Shown piece after piece: positions 1-12,900 of a stretch of DNA of 64,000 nt. The DNA lies in the NCBI GenBank assembly GCA_030386875.1, contig CM059572.1, positions 41,880,189-41,944,188 on the forward strand, read 5' to 3'. The notes beneath the pieces are model-generated. The model searched no databases, was not told the DNA's origin, and saw nothing but the letters and a program-made list of their open reading frames with translations. How positions within the stretch are numbered: the stretch's first letter is position 1; each line of letters starts with the position of its first letter. The stretch is from Morinoia aosen (taxonomy: Eukaryota; Arthropoda; Malacostraca; Amphipoda; Talitridae). A program made the position numbers and the translations under genes.

Positions 1-28
1 GAAATTTAAATTTCTTTCATTGTCGCAG

Positions 29-3000
29 GAATATGAAAGCAAATCCTTGGAAGAGCTGCGAGTGGAGGATTACCTAGCTAATCGCAAGGGCCCTGGTCAA
101 GGTGGTGGCCTGATGACAGGTGCCTTTGGTCAGAACACAGGCACTACTGGAGGGCTCTTTGGCGCCACCAACTCCAACACAGGAGGTCTCTTCGGGCAAA
201 AACCTGCCGAAAATAAACCACTTTTCGGCGCCACCAACACTGGTTAGTATATCGGTCTATGTTATCATGCCTAGGTGCCTTGAAGAAACTTTTAAATAAT
301 ATCCCATATTTTGGTCTATGTAGCATGAAATTGGGTAGACTGTTAAGTGGACTGTTTAAAAATGTTTTTGAGTTTGTGCTTGCGGGCCAATCCTTGGCTA
401 TCATTCAACCTATATGTGTAATTATCAACTTCCTCTTACAGAAGTGAAACAATTTCTTCGTCAATGCCTTCCAGAATTGAGATTGGGACTAGTTGTATTT
501 TGTGTCACTAATAAATGGTTGTAAAATTGCTAAGCTGAGATGTTAAAGAACTTTTTGTTCAATTGGACTCATTAATTTTACTTCATTTAGCTCACTCTAT
601 ACATTAGTTGCTGATAACCTCTGAATTTTGTACAACATATTCATCCAGGGTTTGACTATAAATCTAATCACCTGTCAGGTTTTGCGGCTGCAAGCAGCAG
701 CGGCGGAGGCTTGTTTGGTTCGACCAGCACCGCAGCGCCGGCATTCGGGCAGGCCGCGGGCACCAGCTCGTCCACGGGTGGCTTCTCTTTTGGTCAGAAC
801 ACTCAGCAGAACAAGCCTGGTACGTACTCACATGGTCCGTGCTTGCTCGGTTTGCACTGTTAGCCCCACTTCCTCCTGCTGTCCTTTACGCAGACCATGT
901 TACTGTTGTTTTTCATGCTCATTTATTGATTTTCTAGTTACTTTTTGTTTGGGTTTTACTATACCAGGTCATAATCGTTGTCATTTTTTAATCAAAAAGT
1001 TTAATTAAATTTGTTTTATGTTTAGATGAGAGCCTAGTTGTCAGTTGGGTTGTAGGTATTTTTTTTCCACACGTTATAAAATCTAAATTTGTGTCTGGAA
1101 AATTTAGTCAAATATTCATTTCATCATAGTACCTATCTGATTTTTTGTTTCTTAATTTTAGATTATTAATAACAAAAATTAGGAATTATTTTCTGTTGTA
1201 CATTTCAAAATTAGTATAGTATGTTTTTGTTATACCAGCAGGTGGCTTCTCGTTCATGGCGAACAACAATGCAACAAGTGGCGGAGGGCTGTTTGGGCAG
1301 CAGCAGCAGCAGCCGACCAACACGGGCTTTGGAGCCACCAATACCGGCTTTTCTTTTGGTCAAAACCCAACGTCTCAGCAGGTTCGCCTGACCATGATAG
1401 TGTTATTCCTATATAATACGCGTAGTCCTTGAAATTAAAATTTCCAGTTTAACTGAGAGATAGTTTGAAATTACCACAATGCCCTTTTTTTGTGAATGAA
1501 TTGTACTGAAACTAAAATTATCGCCACTGCAATGAAAGTAACACATCCTGATCTTTTATAACTTGGCTTTGGTGTTGTGACAGAGCGGCGGGCTGTTCAA
1601 CCAGGCAAAACCCGCGTTTGGCGCCACCACCTCCACCGCAGGCGGGCTGTTCGGCAGCAAGCCGGCCACCAGCCTCGCGTTCGGCGGTCTGGGCACTCAG
1701 GGCTTCGGCACCACCTCCACCGCCTCCCCGTTCGGCACCAGCACCAGCACCTCCGGCGGCCTCTTTGGCAACACTCAGAACAAGCCTGCTTTTGGACTTG
1801 GCTCTACTTCTGCTTTTGGTGAGTGATAGATTCTTTGCTGAATATTTGAACCTTGCTGAAAGTGTTTGCGCCTTGCTGAAAGTGTTTGCGCCTTGCTGAA
1901 AGTGTTAGCGCCTTGCTGAAAGTGTTTGCGCCTTGCTGAAAGTGTTTGCGCCTTGCTGAAAGTGTTTGCGCCTTGCTGAAAGTGTTTGCGCCTTGCTGAA
2001 AGTGTTAGCGCCTTGCTGAAAGTGTTTGCGCCTTGCTGAAAGTGTTTGCGCCTTGCTGACCATTTGAACCTTGCTGAACGTTTGAACCTTGCTGAACGTT
2101 TGAACCTTGCTGAACGTTTGAACCTTGCTGAACGTTTGAACCTTGCTGAACGTTTGAACCTTGCTGAACGTTTGAACCTTGCTGAACGTTTGAACCTTGC
2201 TGAACGTTTGAACCTTGCTGAACGTTTGAACCTTGCTGAACGTTTGAACCTTGCTGAACGTTTGAGCCTTGCTGAACGTTTGAGCCTTGCTGACCCCTCA
2301 GGGGGATACAGCTATTGTATCTATGGGAATTAGCGCTCCCAGGGGGACTATGTGTGGGCCCGAGCTAAAGGTTAGGTAGGCTTTCTTTTTGTTAAAATAG
2401 AATAGGTTTTTGTTTTGTTACGGACCATCTTTTTTCGGTTCACTGCTGTCCTGTTTTTTCAGCACCTTCTACTTTCTTCTTCAACTTTTTCTTGTTTCAT
2501 GAACTTCTTTCTTAGCTTCCTGTTTCTGTGCACCTTGTGCATAGATTCCGCGTTCCCTCAACTCCATACTAAATGGTGCCTTCTTCCTTCCTCTCTTTGG
2601 ATAGCCTTTGTTGCGGGTAGGGAGGCTTAAACTAACTAATAATCTAATCTAATCTAATCTGAGCCTTGCTGAATGTGTTTGCGCTTTGCTGAATGTATTT
2701 GCGCCTTGCTGAATATTTTTTAAACAAGTATTAGAGTATGTTCTGGCATTATTCTTCTGAAATGAGAGGAAGTTCTTGAAAATGTGACATTTTAATGAGA
2801 AAAACTGTTCATTTTCATTATTATGTTCGAGAGTCTTTGAAGCTCTTGGTTTTGATGGTAGATCCTTTTCCTGTTCACATGTACTCCACCTATAAGTAAT
2901 CATTAAGTATTTGATGAGCTTCAGTACACGTTTTCTGCCTTTTAAATGGTTGTGTCTCTTCTGGATCTAGTAGCATCTGCGTTATTGAAGCCTGCTGGGT

Positions 3001-3964
3001 AAACTTACTCTAGCTAACAGACGCTCATTCTTTAGGATATGCGTCTGCTATCGGGGTGGACGAGTTATCTGATATTTGATGGTGTACTTGATTTGAAAAA
3101 AAAAATTAAAGTATATTTAAGATCCTTTGCTGCATTTCTTTGGGCTATTGAAGTCTCAGCTGATGGTTCGAACTATTTATGCAAAGGAATTTTTCCTGGT
3201 GTGTTGTGTGTTATGTTAACCAGGAATGAACAGTAAAAATTTTTTTTTTAAACAGTATCTTTTTATTGCTGTTTGGATCTACTTATTTCACGTTAATGAT
3301 TATTTAGTTTAATTTTCCCAGGAAATCTATTGAGCCTGTGAGCTTCATAAAGTTACCCTCGTTATGTAGACTTTTTTTGTCATTTAGGTGTTAATTCAAT
3401 ACTCTAATCAACTCCCAACTGTTGCATTACAGGTTCAGGGACTGCACGTCATTTAGCTATTAATTCAATACTCTAATTCAACTCCCAACTGTTGCATTAC
3501 AGGTTCAGGGACTGCACGTCATTTAGCTATTTATTCAATACTCTAATCAACTCCCAACTGTTGCATTACAGGTTCAGGGACCGCATTCAACACTGGCAGC
3601 AACACGAGCGGCGGCGGCCTCTTCGGTAACCTGAACACCAACACCGGCGGTGGCCTGTTCAGCAACACGGCCAATCAAAACAAACCAGCAGGCGGACTCG
3701 CTTTCAACACTGGCTCCACGTTCAACTCAGGCTCCAACTCACTGGGCTTTGGGTTCAATACCAACGCCAATAAGCCGACAGGGTTTGGGGCTCTGGGTGG
3801 GGGCTTCGGCACTGGAGGTACTCTCAGTCTCGGGGGCAATACTGCTGGCAACACCGCAGTTGCTGCCGGTATCGGAGACAACAACATCGCTAATCTCATC
3901 AAGGCTCTCACCGATAATCCATTCGGGCACTCTTCTCTTCTGAAGACGCCTGCTGCAAACACAG
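29..3964 (+). CDS. Nup98-96: Nup98 exons 1-5 of this window: end of GLEBS motif and FG/GLFG domain
   Basis: The first exon opens with EYESKSLEELRVEDYLANRK, which I recognise as the C-terminal half of the Nup98 GLEBS region that holds Rae1/Gle2. After it come glycine-, asparagine- and threonine-rich stretches with repeated GLFG, FG and FSFG units, the phase-separating barrier of the pore. Exons are 29-242, 679-819, 1242-1381, 1584-1818 and 3572-3964, and four of the five donors leave phase 1. The coding parts are much more GC-rich than the introns. Exon 5 ends in a less repetitive stretch (NIANLIKALTDNPFGHSSLL) that matches the position of the vertebrate segment just after the FG repeats. Confidence 0.93.
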
Positions 3965-6900
3965 GTGAGGAGTGCATCATTTCTCTCATTTAAATGTAAT
4001 GTGCACGAGTTGGGCGAGAATAAGTATTTGGATTTTAAGTTTTTTGTTGCCCCCTGCTCATATTTCATTGCCCATTGAAAATTTGATTAATTTAATGTTG
4101 GAAGAATTTGTTGGAATGAAATAAAATATAATTATACCTAAGGATATACTTTGAGACATTAACGTGGCTTGTGCTGAGAAAACTATAGCTATTTTTAAAT
4201 CACCGCAGGTGGTATCTCATTTTCGGAAGTGGCATGAAACTTGCGACCCTTTTACTTTATTCCTGCAACATAAATTGCGGGCTTTTCATATTCTGGAGTT
4301 CCTAATTTGTTCTGCTATTGAAAATGCATATTCGTGGTTTTATTATTTATTACCTAATTTTATGATCAAACATGTGCTCTTCTCGTATTATATTTCACCT
4401 TTAATATGAAGGCAAAATAAGAATTCATTATGTATAACCATTCTTTTATACTGTACGAGTGTAAAATTTTATTTATGATGGATGAATTCGCCAGCTTTTG
4501 CCTCGTGTCTACACTCTGATCTCAAGTACTTTGGTTTATATGTTTATATTAACAGTGCTCCTACCTATTACACAGATTAAGGTACTTGATTCTTTGCTTT
4601 TGTTGACTCTATTTTAACTCGTTTACTCTCGAAGTTTCCCTTCATTTTAATTATGTTATATTTTTATCTGTGAGGTCCCACTAAAGTTTTTCAAGGTACT
4701 ACTCCCATGCGATGTGGATTGGAACCAGTTCAAGCATTTCTGTTCATCACCTTATGTATGTAACTGCTTTGTGTTGCTGGGTTCTGCTCATCACCCTATG
4801 TATGTAACTGCTTTGTGTTGCTGGGTTCTGCTCGTCACCTTATGTAACTGCTTGGTGTCGCAGGGAAGGCAGACGAGCTGCTCAGCCCTCCGGCCAGCAA
4901 CGCCAACAAACTCGCCTCCAACAACCTGAGTGCTCCAACGTACGTCCTGCCGTCCCACAAGTCTGCCGGCCCCCAGCCTCGAGCCAACACTTCCTTGGGA
5001 GACCCGGGCAATTTGATGAACAACAGGAGCCTCCTCTTTGCTGGCCTCGATGACACCAACGAGTCCAACGGCGGAGATGAAATCTTCAAGACCAAAACAT
5101 TCCCGAGCGTTAAGAAGCTCAACCTGAAGGTCTTCAACAGCGGGAAGAACGGTCTTGCTTCGTTGTCTGGTACCCTGGTAAGAATTCTTCATATTGTAGG
5201 AGTTATTGTGTTGAAAAGGTTTGTGCTGTATCAGTAATATAATTTTAGTTTTATTGTTCCACTTGTTATTGGCAGTAAACTTCAAGAATATTTCGTGCAT
5301 ATATTTTCATTTGGTTCGGAAGCAGTATGCACATATTCTCGTGGGGACAGTTCACAGTTGTGGTATTTTATTTCGTTTTTGTCTGCTTCACCTATGACAT
5401 TCTGAATTGAGAACGAACATCAATGTTCCCTGATCAAGTAAACTCTCAAGTCTTGAATCAATAAATCATGGTAAAGAGTTTAACTAGATGGTTTTGGACC
5501 TATATTATGCAGGGTGGGCAAAAAATTGTGACTTCATATTTACGTTTGATCACTCGGAAATTGTCAATTGTAAAGAAATACGCTTCGTTTCATTTGTTGC
5601 TAATTGTATCTTTTATTATCTGTTCTAAGCTTTTTTTTGTTTTCAATTAAATAGCTCAGACGGTTTTCAGAGTGAGGATCCTCATTTCCTACTGACTTGC
5701 GTGGGATAAGTTTTCTAAATTCATTCCCTCGTTACGTTTTGGACCTTTCTTGAATTAAGTGTTACTCTTTTCTAGATATAAATGTGGAAGAGTGAACCAA
5801 GTTTCTGAAGTAGAAGGCTTTCATCAGGCTTTCGCGGACAAAATGCTGCAATGCAATCCTGGGCGAAATACTCTGTGACAATTATAAACGCAGTGCATAC
5901 ATATCAATCTCAGTAACCTTCAGCCCAATATGCGCCTGGTCAGCAAGGCTCTGGTAACTTAACGCACTACTAACTCGATTGTTGACTGTAATTCATTCAT
6001 GCGTTTCCATTCTTTTTGCATAAAGTAGGAAGAGTAATAGGGTTTTAATGTTAATTTCTAATTTTGTTGACGTGCGTAGTAGCAGAGTAGAGAAAAATAA
6101 ATAATTTCATCAGATGTGCTTGCCTCACGGACAATTGAAAAAAAATTCAGTGCATTGAGTATCCGCGATACAAGCATGTTGAGCCACGATTTCTCAGGCT
6201 TTTCAGATGCTTTTATTCGAGTAGCAATGCAGTAATCGATGTGACATGTGATTAATCTTGCTCAAATTGCAAGGCACTTCTGAATTTTGTTTCAACTATA
6301 TTGGAGGACATAAGACAACCTAATTGTTGTTTACGTAGCTGTTCATGCAATCAATGAGTGATGTGAACTTTGTTATCAGGGAAGTAGCCGGCCCAGTACG
6401 CCCAGCGTGGGGGGTGTGGAGAGAGGCCAGTCTCCTCTCACATCACCGCTCCACCTGCCTGCCTCTCCACACCTTGCTGACACGTCCGCTACTCCTGACA
6501 TCATCAAGGTGAGGCGAGAATACTATTGAAAAGTGGACGTGGTAAATGAGTTCGAGTATTTGTTACTGCGTTATATGTATGTGTTTTAAACTTTAACCAT
6601 AATTATGTTTAATCTTTGAGTTACTCTATGTTGAGAAGTAAGCAGAGATCAAAATATCTAGTCACACTGCAGTGAGATTTTGAAAAAATTTCTTTGGCTG
6701 GCTGGCTTGCTTACTTATTGTTACTGTAGCGATAATATGTCTAAGCTTACCAAAACGGTAAGATCTATGCAAAGAACCTTTATCTTGTGATTGATTATAT
6801 ACTGCGCTAAAATTTAAAGTTAAATTTTTCAATGTTAACCCATCTCCCGTCGTTCCATTCATGTATACTTCCGTGGGCAGGGTCGGAACAACATCAAGAA

Positions 6901-9900
6901 GCTGAGCCTTACTTCCAAGAAGCCTATGGTGGGCTTCAACGACACCATTGCTGACTTGAATGTTGGCATGCGCACAAATGGAGTGAGTTTGAGCTGACAT
7001 CTTGGCTTTTTTTTAAGAAATGTTATTGAACACGTTCTTAAATTCGAACGTAAAGTTTTGGTAGATACATACATATACCAGGCTTCTCCTCCCTATGGGA
7101 GGGTAGCCGACAGCAGGCCACAATCGTCACCCTTAGTCACTAGGAGGCGAGAGAGACTAAGGGTGATGATTGTAAAAGTCTTAGTAGTGTTGGAATATTT
7201 TCAGCTGTGTGTGCGACAGTGGGAGAAAAAGCATTAAGTTAAAATTTGCGGAACGTTGTGTGTGAGTTATTCATTAATTAATTTGTTTTACTGCGGTTCT
7301 AAACACAAGAGTAATGTGCAAACGAGTGTTACAGTAAGAGGAGTCAGATTCAGGAAAGGTGTGAGGCGTTGGCATGAAAGTTAGGAGTAAATGGTAGTAT
7401 GTTTATCAACCTTGTATTGTGGTTAAAAAAATTGTTGAAAAAAATCATGTATTTCCACTAGGTCGATCCTTAAGAATCTCACGCGGAAGATAAAAATATC
7501 TTCAGTTAGTTTTAATTTATTGATCTCTATGTTTGATTTTACTCTGCCAGAATCAGAACGTAAACTACGGGAATAATTCCCTGAATGGTGAAGCCGGCAA
7601 CATATCCACGTCTGCAAATGTGAGCAACGCTAATTACACCATCTATGAAGCCTCATCTCGAGACTTCTCAGACCACGACATTCCAGAGGTCAATGCACCT
7701 GTGAGTTATAGTTTTGCTATTTGTTGAAATTGACAGCACCAGCTTTGTATATATAGTCCTTTAAACTTTTGAATTAAGGTGGTCTCTTTTATTTTTGTAT
7801 AATTTTCTCTTCAAATGTTTTATCTGTACCCTTATATTTAGCGTGTTGCTCAATAAATGAGTTACTCAAAAAAATTGGTCTTTAGGAATAGACAGTGCAG
7901 TTTTACTGCTATTCAATGAAGCTTGTATAAAATAAGTTTTATATTTACTTGTAAAGTTTGATAATGAGGCTTTGTAGGCTACAGTTAATTGGTTCTTTTT
8001 GCTTTTGCACTGAAGCCTTCACGTTGCGTCATAGTGATGTATGATTTTCTGCTCTGATTGCTGCGTGGTGTTGACTTTTTTGTACGACTCTTATTAAAAT
8101 ACTACATATCTCAATTTTATTCAGTAAACAAGCTTATTATAAATGGTCTTTTAATATACCCCGTTTTTTAGTGTTTTTGGTATGACATGGTTTTATTTTT
8201 TGTTTTTGCAGCCTCATCCAACGGGCATCAAGTTGAGCCGAGCAGGCTACTACACCATCCCGTCCATGTCGGAGCTTGCAAGCCTGATCGATGAGGATGG
8301 ACGATGTGTTGTGGAAAACTTCAGTGTAGGACGTGAAGGCTACGGCAACGTTTGCTTTACTTCCGAAACTGACGTGATGGGCCTGGACCTGGACAGCATT
8401 GTGTTCATTGTGCGCAAGGAGATCGAAGTCTACCCTGATGGTACAAATAAGCCAAAAGTGGGCGAAGAGCTTAACAAACCTGCAGTGGTGAGTTGCGTTT
8501 GTGTTGGCATGACAGCACCTTATTTTAACAAAGCTTATCTGACTTCTTTATTCTCGTGTTGTGTTGCCCTGTGTTCCAATTAATGTCGAGATAGATGATG
8601 TGGTGGGTCTCACAAAAATCATTAATCCTGGAAATTTTTTATTACATTTCGTGCAGTTGACCGTTGTCTTGTGATTATATAGTTAAAATGACTTTAGTTA
8701 ACTGTAATTACTCTCATCTGCTCCCCGAGCGTGAAATTGTACACTGAATAAAAATGATCAAGTCAACTATTTCATGAATAAGCTGAAGCCTAACAATTTT
8801 TATGGAAGCAAACTGATCATTTTCAAATTAAATTTGACTTGTTAATATCTACAGTTTATGCTTTTGGTAAAATACGAAGGTTTGCTAAACAAAGCTGAAG
8901 AATTGGCAACTGGAATAGCATGACGATACATTTTCTCATTACTAGAATAACTGAAATTAGCCTCTTCAAACGTCATTTCGTGTGTGGCGCAGATCACCCT
9001 GGACGCAGTGTGGCCAATAGACAAGAGCTCTCGAGACGTGATCAAGGACGCAGACCGCCTGGATGCCATGGGGTGGCCGCAGTACCTGGAGAAGAAGTGC
9101 CTCAACATGGGCGCCAAGTTCCTCGAGTACAGGCCTGACACGGGCTCTTGGGTCTTCAAGGTATGCTTACGAAATTAGCGTTCAGTGTGGGATCGAAATC
9201 TGGGTGTGAACTTTCCTTGCAGTCATACTGGGAAGATTGTTGTTTTTATCGAATACTCGAGCTTTTTTATTTATTGTATAATTTTTTTATTTGCAGCTTT
9301 ATGGTGAAAGTGAAAGGAAATTTATGATTTTTTTATTTGTTGATCCTTATTTTTTACCCTTTCTATCATGCCTGTCACTGAAATGTATTTTTAAATAAAT
9401 TTAACTATTACCTGGTCTTCGGTGCTGTCTTATAATTTCAAGTCTCGTAATTTTGGTGTGAAATATGTATGGTGAGATAGTGTATTTTTCTTTGACTGAA
9501 CTGATGAGTTGTTGGTTAGATTTTAAATCTTCCTAATAATTGTGTCAGGTGTTACTTTCAGTTTTTTTAAATTTGAAAAGAAGTTTGTATAGTTACCATA
9601 AGTATTTTTATTTTTTTCTATTTTGAGACAGGGTTAGATTTTAATTCTATGATTGATATAAATTACAATAATAGAATCTTGTGTTCAGGTGAGCCACTTC
9701 TCAAAGTATGGACTGGAAGAAGATGACAGCGAAGAGCTGTGCGCGGCAGAGCTTCTGAAGGCCCAACAGCAACAACTCCTCGCTAAACAGAAGCAACAAC
9801 AACAAGCTCAACAACAACAACAACAGCAGCAGCAGGGGCCTGCACTGGACGCCTACCCTCGTAAGACAACTGACGCTTCCCTCATCAAGTCAGTGGCCGG

Positions 9901-12900
9901 GAAGGCGTACTCGGCGACGACGTCTCACACGTACATGTCGGACGGCGGGGAAGCTGAGAGCACCTCAGTGACTCCTGCCACCACCTCATCGTCTGGGTCC
10001 CTCTCCACCTCGTCCAGCGGGCTGGGTGGTGGGGGCGGCTCTCCCACCACAAACGGAGGGGGGCCTCCCACCCAGGGGTTGCTTTCACCTCCCCCTGTGC
10101 ATCACCTGCTGCCTGGTCCCCGTCGCCTCAGGGACTCTCCTTCACACCTGCAGCAGCAGGTAACTTTGGCTTGGTGACGTTCAGTTACGTCAGCATGTGA
10201 ATTATATCAGTGGTGTACGCTGTGGTGAATAGTGCCCTTCAGTAATGTCAGCGTGTGATTGATAAGTGGTGGAAGCTGTGGTAGGATGAGGCTGTTGTCA
10301 GTTTTGGCCTGGTTTTTAGGGTGGTAGTTGTTGTCAACGTCAATCATACTCTAGAATGGATTGTTCTCTGATAATTGGTGTCAGCTTCAAGTTGATGAAA
10401 GTATTGACATTTCAAAATTAGATTTTATTTTATTACTGAGACCTGTCATTCTTTTAGTGAGTTAAATGAATGATTCTGATGGGTTTAGTCTTTATATTGA
10501 AAGACGGTTGTTTTACTGGAATGTTGTGATCGTTGTGCTGGTTCCCTGTGTTCGCTATGCTGTATCTTGTGATCGGTTTGCCGAAATGTGACTATTTCGC
10601 GAGTCGCTTCTGATAATTTCTTTGAAATATTGTATTTATTGGATTATTTTGCTTGGTTATTGAGGGGATTTTACTGACGTACGTGCGATAAATTATTGTT
10701 TGGTAATTTTATTGCCAAAATCTTCTATCTTTTTGTGATGTTGTTGTCATTAAACCGCAGTAATTTCATTTTATTTCAGAGAAAATATTCTGAATTTCCT
10801 CCCAGTAAATTGCTTAGCAGACAGCAACAAATGTTCTCGATTTGCAATACATACAGTGCTTAAAGTAGGAAAGGTTCTAGTGTAATGAAGTATACTCGTA
10901 TATCAGAGCACTCTCATTTGCCTGCACTAATATCTGGAACATATATCTATATTCTCACCCAAGTACTGATAGGGAAATATATAGTGTAATACTCTCGTCT
11001 AATTGCTCTAATAATCGATTTTCTAGTGTGTATCCTTGCTCTCGTATTTTCTTGCCTTAATTATTTGAAGTATATGCTCATGTACTCCCATTTATTGTGC
11101 TTATTATCAGTATTTAAAGTATATATTTTCATCTACTTGGCCTATTATATACGCTGTATTTGCCTGTGCACTTTCATTCGCTCGAGTGAAATAAAAGTAG
11201 AGATGGAAGTGCATCGGTTGTTCTTTGCAAGCTTCACACTTCCTGCTGCTAGTGTGCTTATGTTTGAAATTTTAGTCGTTGATTCTCGTTTTCTCTTGAG
11301 AAAAAAATTGTGTTTTTAATTCCGACGCTAAATTCCAAGGGTGTGAAGCGGTTCCTCTGTATACTTCTGCTGTATTGGGGCAAGTTTGCATGCTTTGTTC
11401 CTTCAGAATATAATAAAGGTTGGATTTTAATGTCCTATTGGTCGACTTTTCTCTCTTTCCTCTGAAGAAGTGATGATGGTGGTGATAGTGATGATGGTGC
11501 ACAGTCTGGTGTAAACACAGGAATGGAGTGTAATGATGATGTCTTGGATGAGCACAGACCCGTTGTAATGGCCGTGATGTTCACCGCTCAGCTTCCAAAA
11601 CATTGGTGATTGTGAGCAATGGTGGTGTCGTTTGATCAAGCTGGGTTGCAGTGTAAAGTTGTGATGATGGTTGAGATATTTGTCAGAGGTGATGCTTTGT
11701 CGCCTCCGTATTGGCCATACGCGGCTAACACACGGGCACCTGATGGAGCGGCTACCACAGCCGCAGTGCGAACGGTGTCGTGTGCCTTTGACTGTAAAGC
11801 ACTTCCTCGCGGAGTGTCCCCTGAATGCTGTTGCCAGGAATCTGCATTTTCCGCACCTTCGCGGGTGTGCACAGGATGTTTTGACTGGAATACTTGGGGA
11901 GGCTGAGCGGTCAACTTACAATGTGACAGCGCTGCAGTCGTTTATTGGAGCGTGTAATCTGTCTTCAAAAATCTAGCCTGAAGATTCTACGCATGGTAAT
12001 GCGATGTAAACACTGAACTGTAAAATGGCCGGGCGCGCTGCGCAATGCCCCTGGGGGTTTCAGCGCGGGTAAGGCGCCCGGCCATAATTGGGTGGGCAGC
12101 TGAGACCCCCATTAGGGGGTTAGGCTGTTGCTCAATGTGCAAACTGTGCATGTACCTTAAGATGATTATATGAACTGATTGAACCCTAAGCATGAGGAGT
12201 ATGGTATAGAACTAGCAGCTCCTTTATTACTGCCGCTGCTACTACTACTACTGTCACCAATGAAATCAAGTGTTGTTCAGATCACGCTCGTGGCTGTCGC
12301 GTCTTTGTTTGTTTAATAGTTGCTGTAACTTGCGGTGCGATGTTTGTGGCAGTAAGACCTCGAAATTTGAGAAGTGGAGACAACCTGAATTGCGAGACCT
12401 TCGGCGCGACATAGTGCAGGCACTGAAGCGCTAGCAAATTGATGTTATTACTACTACTACTACTTTGTCAGGTTCAAAAACTCCGTGATGAAATTGCCTG
12501 TCCTGTTTTTTAAATGGCTTTAAACCGTTGGTCATTCATGAAATGATGCTGCATGCTATTTTTAGAGCTGATGGTTCATGCGTAAATTAAAGCTAGGGAA
12601 GGTACAAGGTTCCCCATTTGTGTTGATGCCATTAAAACATTGAATGCTAGCTAATGCCTTCCCATCGTTAGGTAAAAAGAGGAAACTGTCTTAAAAACTG
12701 CAGATTTGAACTGGAACTCTTTCCAGATACGATAGCCAGAATATATTTATTGAAACTTTCAATCGTTGCATATTATCCAGAATAGTTCAGCAGTATTAAG
12801 TCCCAAGTAAAGCTGAGTTTTTCGAGGTCTGTGATGTATTTTTTTTTTAAATGAAAAATGTACATCCTTGTTCTTTCAACGTGTAGTGTCTTAATTAGGA

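Larger units (their letters stand above)
243..9688 (+). other. Introns 1-11 of Nup98-96
   Basis: The introns between exons 1 and 12 are AT-rich, mostly 0.2-1.2 kb, with ordinary GT-AG ends. Intron 4 (1819-3571) holds minisatellites, a SINE-like copy and a triplicated acceptor. Intron 5 (3965-4863) ends in a 44-bp tandem repeat. Intron 8 (6983-7550) has a small hairpin. In introns 1, 2, 3, 6, 7, 9, 10 and 11 I see no RNA gene or mobile element. Confidence 0.7.

Noticed and set aside
1841-2293. CRISPR-like regular repeats
   Set aside because: Units are head-to-tail with no unique spacers, in an intron of an animal gene: a minisatellite.
2640-2660. Telomere-like repeat (TAATC)n
   Set aside because: The unit is not TTAGG, the run is short, and it is the tail of a SINE-like element with target duplications.
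11272-11502. Poly-His frame on the - strand
   Set aside because: It comes from a GATGATGGT simple repeat, with no other protein features.
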